Shown in pieces: positions 1 to 6,520 of a stretch of DNA of 9,189 nucleotides. This DNA is from an uncultured Rhodopirellula sp. (GTDB lineage Bacteria; Planctomycetota; Planctomycetia; Pirellulales; Pirellulaceae). The notes beneath the pieces were generated by a model. It saw only the letters and a list, made by a program, of their open reading frames with translations, was not told the origin of the DNA and did not search any database. Numbering within the stretch: the stretch's first letter is position 1; each line of letters starts with the position of its first letter. A program made the position numbers and the translations under genes. The stretch lies in NCBI GenBank assembly GCA_913061385.1, contig CAJXTM010000084.1, positions 1 through 9,189 of the forward strand. The letters are read 5' to 3'.

Positions 1-47
1 CTACACGTAAGGAGTCGTCGGCAGCGTCAGATGTGTATAAGAGACAG
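1..47 (+). other. Illumina Nextera adapter (i5 side), not genomic
   Basis: Synthetic library sequence. Bases 1-6 are the end of the P5 arm, 7-14 (GTAAGGAG) match the Nextera i5 index S505, 15-28 (TCGTCGGCAGCGTC) are the read-1 arm and 29-47 (AGATGTGTATAAGAGACAG) are the 19-bp Tn5 mosaic end. Genomic DNA starts at 48. The GTG at 33 opens a false reading frame whose first five residues (M/V-Y-K-R-Q) come wholly from the adapter and run in frame into the real gene fragment that follows. Confidence 0.98.
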
Positions 48-221
48 CTATTGCGTACCCTGACCGATAACACCGGCGTTACAACTTTACACATTACCCA
101 CAACGCAGCTGAAGCAACTGCTCTGGCTGACCGCCGTTTTCATATTGTCGACGGTCAAGTGATTGAGAAATCAGAAAGCCAAACACAAGAAACCAAGAAA
201 CTGAATTCCCCCGCAGGCTAA
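48..221 (+). CDS. ABC transporter ATP-binding protein, C-terminal fragment
   Basis: Last 57 codons of an ABC-type ATPase, the cytoplasmic subunit that powers an importer or exporter by ATP hydrolysis. Visible is the end of the nucleotide-binding domain: a short helix and strand leading to LHITHN, in which the His (residue 18 of the fragment) is the H-loop (switch) histidine, then AAEATALADRRFHIVDGQVIE, which fits the family pattern EAxxLADRxxVMxxGxI. A polar tail of about 17 residues ends at TAA 219-221. Walker A, Q-loop, signature and Walker B all lie upstream of the contig end and are missing. The EA-x-x-LADR form resembles sulfate/molybdate/spermidine-type importer ATPases, but substrate cannot be told from this piece. 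The 5' truncation is caused by the adapter junction at 47/48. The gene converges with the DUF1080 gene, whose stop codon lies 12 nt away. Confidence 0.85.
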   Translation, partial: LLRTLTDNTGVTTLHITHNAAEATALADRRFHIVDGQVIEKSESQTQETKKLNSPAG

Positions 222-233
222 CAGCTTCTGGGA

Positions 234-1502
234 CTATTTTTTTATTTCAGCTTGTGGCTTCTTATCTGCAGCAGCTTTCTCTGCTGCTGCTTTCTTATCT
301 ACAGCAGCTTTCTCTGCTGCAGTTTTCTCTGCTGCAGCTTTCTCTGCTGCTTTCTTCTCTGCCGCTTTCTTCTCTGCCGCTTTCTTCTCTGCTGCTTTCT
401 TCTCTGCTGCTTTCTTCTCTGCTGCTAGCTTCTCTGCTGCTAGCTTGGCATTCTTTGCTGCTTCCAATTCCTCTTTCGTAGTATGGATGGGGAACTTTCC
501 TTTTGCCAGACCACGATCCACCAACCAGATATTTCTGAACCTCACGGGGTCACCATGATCTTGTAAACGTATCGGTAGCAGAATTGGCTCTTCCGGTTTG
601 CCGGCCCCCGTTTTGTTTGGGAGCTCGACATTGTCCTGAACCGTCACTCCGTTGATCCATGACGTGATCCGGGCGTTGCGTACTTTGGATCCATCCGCCG
701 CCCAACGTGGAGCAGTGAACTGCACATCGTAAGTCTGCCAGCTCAATGGTGGAAATGCCATATTCAGATCAGGTTTCTTAAATCGGTAAAGCGAACCCAA
801 CCCGTTGTAGAGTCGATCAAGTCCGAATGAATCAAGCACCTGACACTCGTAACGGCTTTGCAAATAGAGACCACTATTACCGCGGCTCTGCCCCTCTGCC
901 TTGGGCATGTATGGAATTCGGAATTCCACGTGTAGATTGAAATCTTGGAACATCGGCTTCAGGTCAGCACCCTGCATCAGCAGTCCATCTTTTGTCATTT
1001 GGGCATTTGTAAATTGATCAACATTATCTCCATCGAATAAGACGATTGCATCCTCGGGCGGAAGAGCTCCCATGCTGGGACTCTTACGATGCAAACGGTT
1101 CAACTTGCCAATCTTGTTCCCTTTTCGGTCCACCAACAGGCAGTGTTCCTTCTCGACGATCATGACCCATGGTCCACCCGACAGAACCACGAAATCATCT
1201 GATCGTTGGCCAATCATGCGAAACGCCTCCGGTTTGTGCTTGTCTTGACCGGGCAACCCCCCCAAGAATGACTGTGCGTCAAAGGCCCCATCTCCGAGAG
1301 CTCTCAACTGCAAGCCGAGTTGTTCCTTCTGACCCTCCTCTGGCATGATTTCACCGAGGAACTCACCCATCAAAGCAAAGTCCTGATCCCCTTTGGGAGG
1401 TTCGGTAAAAGCCGGTCCCTTACCGTCATCAGCAGCGACCAGGGCAGAAGTGCAAGCAAACGCCAGAAAAACGGCAGCGAGCAGAGTGGGCAGATTTCGC
1501 AT
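234..1502 (-). CDS. secreted DUF1080 (3-keto-disaccharide hydrolase family) protein with KAAEK repeat tail
   Basis: A 422-residue exported protein of the PF06439/DUF1080 family, a jelly-roll fold some of whose members hydrolyse 3-keto-glycosides. Residues 1-24 (MRNLPTLLAAVFLAFACTSA...) form a signal peptide with likely cleavage after LVA; the Cys at 17 lacks a clean lipobox. Residues about 40-140 form an N-terminal segment (ALMGEFLGEI...ALGDGAFDAQSFLGGLPG) that I recall in front of DUF1080 in planctomycete proteins. DUF1080 spans about 152-330: IVLFDGDN at 153-160, RGNSGLYLQSRYECQVLDSFG at 207-227 (given as family hallmark), SWINGV at 281-286, LQDHGDPVRFRNIWL at 313-327. Residues 340-422 are a low-complexity Ala/Lys/Glu helix. 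I chose ATG 1502 because a TTG at 1523 would add seven residues before the signal peptide; neither has a clear Shine-Dalgarno site. It diverges from sulfatase 1 across 241 bp, so the two may share a control region. Substrate unknown. Confidence 0.88.
   Translation of the reverse strand: MRNLPTLLAAVFLAFACTSALVAADDGKGPAFTEPPKGDQDFALMGEFLGEIMPEEGQKEQLGLQLRALGDGAFDAQSFLGGLPGQDKHKPEAFRMIGQRSDDFVVLSGGPWVMIVEKEHCLLVDRKGNKIGKLNRLHRKSPSMGALPPEDAIVLFDGDNVDQFTNAQMTKDGLLMQGADLKPMFQDFNLHVEFRIPYMPKAEGQSRGNSGLYLQSRYECQVLDSFGLDRLYNGLGSLYRFKKPDLNMAFPPLSWQTYDVQFTAPRWAADGSKVRNARITSWINGVTVQDNVELPNKTGAGKPEEPILLPIRLQDHGDPVRFRNIWLVDRGLAKGKFPIHTTKEELEAAKNAKLAAEKLAAEKKAAEKKAAEKKAAEKKAAEKKAAEKAAAEKTAAEKAAVDKKAAAEKAAADKKPQAEIKK
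309..443 (-). repeat. 15-bp in-frame tandem repeat coding (x)AAEK, nine copies
   Basis: Nine consecutive five-residue units occupy residues 354-398 of the DUF1080 protein: LAAEK twice, KAAEK five times, then AAAEK and TAAEK. Degenerate copies (AAVDK, KAAAEK, AAADK) continue to about base 261. The DNA unit on the plus strand is close to TTCTCTGCTGCTTTC, with silent GCA/GCG variation between copies. The peptide should form a long charged alpha helix, as in TolA-type linkers or cell-wall spanning segments. Copy number is likely to vary between strains by slippage. The opposite strand gives a Leu/Ser-rich false frame. Confidence 0.92.
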
Positions 1503-1743
1503 GGTGTCTAGAGTTATCGGCAAGAGGATACAGGGTGGGAACTATCACACCCATACTCTAGTTCAACGAACGTCAGATGCCACTAGCGGGCAACAGAGAA
1601 GTCAAAACGGCGGGTGTCTTGGACGGAAAATATCCTACGTCCCATTCGATCATCGATGAATTTTCCCGCTATCATGGAATGATCGGCAGCCGCCCCCTTC
1701 GCTTCCACCTTTCCCCTCAAGCCCCTTTTCTCAGGTCCCTTCG

Positions 1744-3318
1744 ATGCAGAGACTGATTTCAACTTCGACAGCACTCTTGCTATTGCTGTGCCTCACATCC
1801 TCGGCCCATGCAGAAAACCAGCCGCCTAACATCGTGTTTATCTTTACTGATGATCACTGCGAACAGGCCCTCAGCGCTTATGATCCTTCTCGCATCAGCA
1901 CTCCCAATCTTGATCGCATCGCCAACGAAGGCATGCGTTTTGACCGTTGCTATGTGACGAATTCGATTTGCGGCCCCAGCCGAGCGGTGATCCAAACCGG
2001 AAAATACAGCCACCTGAATGGGTTCATCCGGAACGGCAACCGATTCAACGGCGACCAACAGACGTTTCCGAAACTTCTGCAGCGTCAAGGCTACCAAACC
2101 GCCGTGGTCGGAAAATGGCACCTAGGGTCGACGCCTCAAGGCTACGACTACTACGACGTGCTCAAGGGACAAGGCCCGTATTACAATCCACCAATGATCA
2201 CGGCTGGCGAAGACGGTCAACCTGTCACGCGCAAACACACTGGCTACACGACTGAAATCATCACTGACAAATTGTTGGACTGGATGACAGAGAAGCGTGA
2301 TCCCCAAAAGCCCTTCATGGTGATGTATCAACACAAGGCTCCGCATCGAAATTGGATGCCTGCACCCAAGTATCTGAACTGGCTCGACGACGTAACACTT
2401 CCTGAACCGGAAACGATGTACGACGATTACTCGGGCCGTACTCAAGCTGCTGGACGGCAGACCATGACCATGCGTCAGCATTTGAACCCCAAAGATCTCA
2501 AATTGCAGGGCCATGGAACAATGACACCGGAACAGATCAAAGCATGGGATGCTGCCTACGGACCCAAGAACGCAATCTTTGAAAAGACTCGATCGACAAT
2601 GACCGAGAAAGAAATCCTGCAATGGAAGTACCAACGCTACGCAAAGGATTACCTTCGATGTGTTAAAAGTGTCGACGATGGTGTCGGCCAAGTACTTGAT
2701 TATCTGGACACAGCAGGCCTGACGGACAACACCATTGTCATCTACTCATCAGATCAAGGATGGTATTTGGGAGAACACGGCTGGTTTGATAAACGTTGGA
2801 TGTACGAAGAGTCTTTAAAGACTCCGTTGTTGGTCCGATGGCCCGGGCATGTTAAACCCGGCACCATCAATGATGACATTGTTTCAAATCTCGATTTCCC
2901 CGAGACTTTTCTGAACATTGCGGGCGTTGACATCCCCGCGGACATGCAAGGAAAAAGTTTGGTCCCGATACTCGAGGGGAACACCCCCGATGACTGGCGA
3001 ACATCGTTTTACTACCAATACTACGAGAACCCAGGCGGACATAATGTGGCTCGCCATTACGGTGTCACGGATGGCCAGTACAAGCTGATTCACTTCTATG
3101 CTTTGGAAGGCAAGAAGATTGATGACTGGGAATTATTCGATTTAAAAGAAGACCCAAACGAATTGCGAAGCGTATTTGGTGATCCTGGTTACACCGAAGT
3201 GCAACAGTACATGAAGTCTGAATTGGAACGGCTTCGTAAACAGTATGCCGTCGGTCCCGATGATGACCCCGGTCGTGCTAGACGCGAAAAACCGAAAAAT
3301 CAATCGCCCCAGAACTGA
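1744..3318 (+). CDS. secreted type I sulfatase (GlcNAc-6-sulfatase / mucin-desulfating-like)
   Basis: A 524-residue sulfatase of the alkaline-phosphatase superfamily, hydrolysing sulfate esters, probably on a sulfated polysaccharide outside the cytoplasm. Signal peptide 1-23 with cleavage at AHA|EN. Metal-ligand motif FTDDH has D36 and D37. The formylglycine motif C76-G-P-S-R80 followed by T85-G86 is intact, so C76 is a substrate for a maturation enzyme (FGE or anSME, neither in this window). Further active-site candidates are K124 and H126 in GKWHL, H197 in YQHKAPH, and D337 plus H345/K350 in SSDQGWYLGEHGWFDK. The C-terminus (about 435-510) has the DUF4976-like pattern DGQYKLIHF...ELFDLKEDPNEL. 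The FTDDH...A-Y, NSICGPSRA and GKYSHLNG patterns resemble the N-acetylglucosamine-6-sulfatase/mucin-desulfating subgroup, but subfamily assignment is tentative. The ATG 1744 directly precedes the signal peptide; the upstream stretch is pyrimidine-rich with only a weak AGG. Confidence 0.95.
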   Translation: MQRLISTSTALLLLLCLTSSAHAENQPPNIVFIFTDDHCEQALSAYDPSRISTPNLDRIANEGMRFDRCYVTNSICGPSRAVIQTGKYSHLNGFIRNGNRFNGDQQTFPKLLQRQGYQTAVVGKWHLGSTPQGYDYYDVLKGQGPYYNPPMITAGEDGQPVTRKHTGYTTEIITDKLLDWMTEKRDPQKPFMVMYQHKAPHRNWMPAPKYLNWLDDVTLPEPETMYDDYSGRTQAAGRQTMTMRQHLNPKDLKLQGHGTMTPEQIKAWDAAYGPKNAIFEKTRSTMTEKEILQWKYQRYAKDYLRCVKSVDDGVGQVLDYLDTAGLTDNTIVIYSSDQGWYLGEHGWFDKRWMYEESLKTPLLVRWPGHVKPGTINDDIVSNLDFPETFLNIAGVDIPADMQGKSLVPILEGNTPDDWRTSFYYQYYENPGGHNVARHYGVTDGQYKLIHFYALEGKKIDDWELFDLKEDPNELRSVFGDPGYTEVQQYMKSELERLRKQYAVGPDDDPGRARREKPKNQSPQN

Positions 3319-3708
3319 GCTTGCATTTTTAACCAAAAGCAATCACAAGTCACGCACGGTCGGTTTTCACCACGCCGCTGCGTTCTCGTGAAGACAGGCC
3401 CTCGTGAAGACAGGCCCTCGTGAAGACAGGCCCTCGTGAAGACAGAGAGTGGACCTCGATGTTCATCAACTTACACCCACAACGCAATCATCCAAACGCG
3501 GCACCGACGACTGCGTTGCCGCAGACAAGCGGCTAATTGGATCGCGACGGGCCGGGGTGCTCGCAATCGGCTGAAGCTTCTAGCTGATTTTAAGCATGAA
3601 AGCATCATGCCTATCTCGCGAAGTTTTATCCTCGGTCCTGGTCGTGTGGGTCTAGAAACCTAGGATTGAATTGACCCGTTTTCTCTGACTCTGCATGCGG
3701 ATGGTTCG
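3319..3708. other. 390-bp convergent intergenic region with tandem repeat and small hairpins
   Basis: Lies between the 3' ends of sulfatase 1 (+) and the CBS gene (-). It holds the 16-bp tandem repeat at 3385-3445. It also holds two short inverted repeats: CTGCG/CGCAG at 3511-3524 with a 4-base loop, and GCATGA/TCATGC at 3594-3610 with a 5-base loop. The second, read on the minus strand, is followed by TTAAAA and might weakly terminate CBS transcripts. A plus-strand open frame (3436-3663) begins at a GTG inside the repeat and shows no protein-like features, so I do not call it a gene. Confidence 0.6.
3385..3445 (+). repeat. 16-bp tandem repeat, 3 full copies plus a 13-base partial
   Basis: The unit CTCGTGAAGACAGGCC occurs at 3385-3400, 3401-3416 and 3417-3432 with no mismatch, followed by CTCGTGAAGACAG at 3433-3445. 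The 16-bp period is not a multiple of three, arguing against coding. Each unit junction contains GGCC, which is self-complementary, so neighbouring units can pair through GGCC with about a 12-base loop. It sits 66 bases past the sulfatase 1 stop. Perfect identity between copies suggests recent slippage expansion. Confidence 0.97.
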
Positions 3709-4644
3709 CTAGCGTAACGAGGCGGGTGCTGCCCTATGAAGTGGACTCAGGTAAAGCATTTCGGCAGAGTAACGAGCGGTTGCGGGTCGCAGCAATGCAG
3801 CGGCCGCCTCAAGAACGTCACGTCGACTCACCTGACCAACAAGCTTTCCGCTTTCAAGAATGGGAATCCGTCGATAAGGCGAATTGAGAAACATCTGCGC
3901 TACACTGAGCAGATCTGAGCCCATGCAAGTAGTGACAACACCACTATCCATATAGTCTCCAACAATGTGTGTGATTCCAACCGCACTCCATTGAGCGGAA
4001 TCACCCGTACGCAGAACACGCTCACGAATCTCCATCGCCAATCGCTGCTCGGCCCGCAAGACATCACGTCGGCTCACCTGCCCAACCAATTTGTTTCCCC
4101 GCAAGACTGGAAACCGGCGGTACGGTGTCTGTTGAAATCGATGCGCCACCTCCAACAACAAATCCTCTTCGCTTACCAATCGATTACGATCAAGATCCAT
4201 GTAATGCGAAACACTTGTGCCCGGCAATTGATCGTAGACCGCAGCAATCAATGCCCGCATCGCTGTCTTCTCTGAAAAGACTCCCTGATACTCACCAGCA
4301 CCGTTGACGACGGGTGCCCCCGAGATGCGGTGTTTCAATAAATGATCGATGGCATCAAATACATCCGTATCGGGATTCAAGGTGACTAACTCGCTTGCCA
4401 TGAACTGCCGGACGGGGGGCAAGAACATGCCTGCATCGCTGCCAACTTCTAATGCCGTGGTCAACGAATTCATACAGCATTTCTCACTAAAAACGCCGAG
4501 AAATCTTCCATCCGAATCGACTACCGGAGCACCAGAAATATTGTGCTTTAATAAGTTCCCAATGCCGTCAAGCACGCAAGTCTCTGCACCAAGCGTAACC
4601 AACTGACGCCGCATAAAATCGCGGACAGCTTTCATTTCGAACAT
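3709..4644 (-). CDS. protein of four CBS domains (two Bateman modules)
   Basis: A 311-residue soluble cytoplasmic protein made of CBS domains only. Such proteins usually sense adenine nucleotides or act as regulators; no partner domain is attached here. CBS domains lie at about 6-62, 77-133, 145-200 and 226-282. The first two resemble each other (LLKHxISGAPVV...GVFSEK) and the last two resemble each other (PYRRxPxL...KLVGQVSRRDVL), giving an A-A-B-B order. In CBS3 and CBS4 the ribose-contact pattern G-x-x-S-x-x-D is intact (G188-S191-D194; G270-S273-D276). In CBS1 and CBS2 the Asp is replaced by Cys56 and Thr127. A tail of about 29 residues (PATARYSAEMLY...) follows. The start was set at ATG 4644 because AAGGAG stands six bases upstream; ATG 4662 would place that site inside the gene. 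It lies 141 nt behind sulfatase 2 on the same strand, and its function is otherwise unknown. Confidence 0.9.
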   Translation of the reverse strand: MFEMKAVRDFMRRQLVTLGAETCVLDGIGNLLKHNISGAPVVDSDGRFLGVFSEKCCMNSLTTALEVGSDAGMFLPPVRQFMASELVTLNPDTDVFDAIDHLLKHRISGAPVVNGAGEYQGVFSEKTAMRALIAAVYDQLPGTSVSHYMDLDRNRLVSEEDLLLEVAHRFQQTPYRRFPVLRGNKLVGQVSRRDVLRAEQRLAMEIRERVLRTGDSAQWSAVGITHIVGDYMDSGVVTTCMGSDLLSVAQMFLNSPYRRIPILESGKLVGQVSRRDVLEAAAALLRPATARYSAEMLYLSPLHRAAPASLR

Positions 4645-4650
4645 GAACAA

Positions 4651-4656
4651 CTCCTT
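4651..4656 (-). promoter_or_regulatory. Shine-Dalgarno site AAGGAG of the CBS gene
   Basis: On the minus strand AAGGAG is followed by TTGTTC and then ATG (4644-4642). It is the strongest ribosome-binding site in the window and decides the start in favour of the shorter 311-residue protein over the in-frame ATG at 4662. Confidence 0.75.
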
Positions 4657-4763
4657 CGACATTGTGGGACAAATGACCAGACGATTGCAGTAACCGTCCA
4701 ACCCCAATCTAGGAGTCGCACAAACGAGAGTCAATTTTTTTCTCGATCAAGATGCTTCCATGC

Positions 4764-4787
4764 AGCTTGTGAAAAAATGCGCAAGCT
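4764..4787. other. 24-bp hairpin overlapping the sulfatase 2 stop codon
   Basis: AGCTTGTG (4764-4771) and CGCAAGCT (4780-4787) form an 8-bp stem with one G-T wobble around an A-rich 8-base loop. The right arm covers two bases of the TAG stop (4788-4786) of sulfatase 2. No U-run follows the stem in either direction, so it is not a standard intrinsic terminator. It could be a 3'-end stabilising structure or attenuate read-through into the CBS gene; it could also be chance. Confidence 0.35.
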
Positions 4788-6216
4788 ACTTTCTTGGCTT
4801 CTTCAAACGCGAAGAATACTCCCAGCGATTTCGCCATTCATCAAAGTAGGGCTTGTACTCATCCACATCTGTCCAGAAACGTGGCTCCGGCTCTGATGGG
4901 TCAACTTTTCCACTGGGGTAATCTTTGCCCGCCGCACTTGCATCAACACCTCGGCTCCAATTCAAAAGTTGCTTTCGCATCTCCTGAACGGCATCAGGAT
5001 ACTTTGCTGCAATGTCATTCTGTTCAGCCGGGTCGTTCGCTAGATCGTACAAGGCAAACAAGTCTTTTTCGAGATTGTTGGTTAGCAACTTCATGTTGTT
5101 GTCGATCAATGCAGCCCGTCCAGTGTGGCGAAAGGGAATTGGTTTCTTGCGTGTTCCAATTTCACGCCCCATCAGCGGCACCAGACTCACTCCATCAAGC
5201 GGTCGTTCTGGATCTGGATACTGAACATCGGCAATTGCAAGAATCGTCGGTAAGATATCGAGAACACTTGCCGGATAGTTGGTGATGCGTGGTTTTTTGA
5301 TTTCTTCAGGCCACTCCAGAATCGCCGGCACCCGCAAACCACCTTCATAAATGGTTCCTTTGTTTCCGCGAAGACCACCAACAGTATCGGGTTTGATCTT
5401 TGGCAAACCACCGTTATCGCTGCAAAACCACAGTACGGTGTGATCTGCAATTCCAAGTTCCCTAAGGCCTTTTCGCAGTTTACCGAGACTGCGGTCCATC
5501 GCCACCAGTTCGCCGTAATGATTTCGAGAAACTTCATCGAGCGTTTCAAAGCCAACCATATCAGCATCAGCTGCTTTGAAGGGGCTATGAGGTGTGCCGT
5601 ACCAGATCACTGTAAATGTCGGTGCCTGTTTTGCATTCTGTTGTAAAAACGAAAGAGCCTCATCCACGACCACCTCAGACGAATCGCCCTCAAATTCTTC
5701 GAACTGGCCTAAGCGACTTAGGATTGGATCACGATCAAAGAAGTTCGTGACGGAAAGCCATGTTTCAAATCCAAACTCGCCGGGGTTGTGGTCATCACTT
5801 TTTAAAATTGGGACGCCAGGTCCGCGTAAGGCATTCAGGTGCCATTTACCAAAATGGCCTGTTCGATAACCTGCTTTGGTGAGAATGGCTGGAAGAGTAA
5901 TTTCCTGCCGTCGCAAAGCATAACCATGACTAAGCACCCCAGTCCGATCATTCGCTCGACCAGTCAACACGCTGGCGCGTGTTGGTGAACAAACGGGCGC
6001 CCCGGCATAAAACCGGTCAAACCGCAAACCTGATTCCGCCATCGCGTCGAGATGGGGCGTCTTCAGAACAGGGTGTTTGTAATACCCTGTTTGTCCCCAG
6101 CCCTGATCATCTGCCATCACCAACACAATGTGCGGCGATGAACCAGTTACCACTTTGGTGACACCACCCACAACAAGAATTACTACGCCGATGAGACAGA
6201 TTCGCCCAGCTATCAT
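4786..6216 (-). CDS. exported type I sulfatase (arylsulfatase A-like)
   Basis: A 476-residue sulfatase, second in the window and of a different subfamily from sulfatase 1. A hydrophobic N-terminus (residues 6-20, CLIGVVILVVGGVT) acts as signal peptide or membrane anchor; no crisp cleavage site is seen. Metal ligands D36-D37 (MADDQGWG), formylglycine motif C76-S-P-T-R80 with T85-G86, K124 and H126 in GKWHL, H210 in GTPHSPF, D267-N268 in CSDNGG and K286 in GNKGTIYEGGLRVP complete the S1-family active site, so it should be active once C76 is converted. The ADDQGWG, YEGGLRVP and LYDLANDPAEQND patterns are those of arylsulfatase A-type enzymes. The C-terminus (about 440-476, Trp/Tyr-rich) is long and unassigned. 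The start ATG 6216 has only a weak GGTG upstream. Upstream is a 299-bp gap with the 14-bp repeat, so the gene probably has its own promoter. Sulfated substrate unknown. Confidence 0.95.
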   Translation of the reverse strand: MIAGRICLIGVVILVVGGVTKVVTGSSPHIVLVMADDQGWGQTGYYKHPVLKTPHLDAMAESGLRFDRFYAGAPVCSPTRASVLTGRANDRTGVLSHGYALRRQEITLPAILTKAGYRTGHFGKWHLNALRGPGVPILKSDDHNPGEFGFETWLSVTNFFDRDPILSRLGQFEEFEGDSSEVVVDEALSFLQQNAKQAPTFTVIWYGTPHSPFKAADADMVGFETLDEVSRNHYGELVAMDRSLGKLRKGLRELGIADHTVLWFCSDNGGLPKIKPDTVGGLRGNKGTIYEGGLRVPAILEWPEEIKKPRITNYPASVLDILPTILAIADVQYPDPERPLDGVSLVPLMGREIGTRKKPIPFRHTGRAALIDNNMKLLTNNLEKDLFALYDLANDPAEQNDIAAKYPDAVQEMRKQLLNWSRGVDASAAGKDYPSGKVDPSEPEPRFWTDVDEYKPYFDEWRNRWEYSSRLKKPRK

Positions 6217-6456
6217 TTCAATTTCACCATCTGAATTTACTGCGTGACTGTGAATTCAACACCCACCGAGTCATTCATCAACAACTCCATAAACCAGTAT
6301 CATTCATACGGACAGGCAAAGCAATCATTCCGTGAACGCGACCAAAAGCTTGCCCAGACGAACAGAAATTCCGACATCTGGACGTCAGACAAGATGAGCA
6401 TCGGGAACGGAGTCAACGAACAAGGCAACCCGCAATGGGATCCAAGGCTTCCCATG
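6217..6456. other. intergenic region upstream of sulfatase 2
   Basis: Together with the adjoining repeat this is a 299-bp gap between sulfatase 2 and the MaoC gene, both on the minus strand. It should hold the sulfatase 2 promoter. I see no convincing -35/-10 pair, operator, hairpin or small gene. A plus-strand open frame (6244-6615) runs through the repeat and overlaps the MaoC gene antisense; its composition does not look like protein. Confidence 0.5.
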
Positions 6457-6520
6457 CTCTCAACAGAGTGCTCTCAACAGAGTGCTCTCAACAGAGTGCT
6501 CTCAACAGAGTGCTCTCAAC
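6457..6520 (-). repeat. 14-bp self-complementary tandem repeat, 4 full copies plus 8 bases
   Basis: The plus-strand unit CTCTCAACAGAGTG is repeated without mismatch at 6457-6470, 6471-6484, 6485-6498 and 6499-6512, then CTCTCAAC at 6513-6520. Each unit contains CTCT and AGAG, which are complementary, so any unit can fold on itself (4-bp stem, loop CAAC) and with every other unit. The TGA stop of the MaoC gene (6518-6516) lies within the partial fifth copy, so the array forms the start of that gene's 3' untranslated region. Confidence 0.97.

Noticed and set aside
215..243. Intrinsic terminator for the ABC gene
   Set aside because: A 5-bp stem with a G-T pair lies at 215-227 but the T7 run begins nine bases later and encodes the Lys codons of the opposing gene; too weak to call.
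254..481. Plus-strand Leu/Ser-rich open frame
   Set aside because: It is the antisense of the KAAEK repeat tail; its composition is a by-product of the 15-bp repeat.
1583..1774. 63-codon minus-strand frame in the divergent region
   Set aside because: Overlaps the sulfatase 1 start antisense and lacks protein-like features.
3385..3445. Possible CRISPR array at this or the 6457-6520 repeat
   Set aside because: Units of 14-16 bp abut directly with no unique spacers, and no cas genes are present.
3436..3663. 75-codon plus-strand frame in the convergent gap
   Set aside because: Starts at a GTG inside the 16-bp repeat, is Arg/Ser-rich without domain or signal features, and has no ribosome-binding site.
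4645..4734. Longer starts of the CBS protein
   Set aside because: They would place the strong AAGGAG site inside the gene and add residues unlike CBS proteins.
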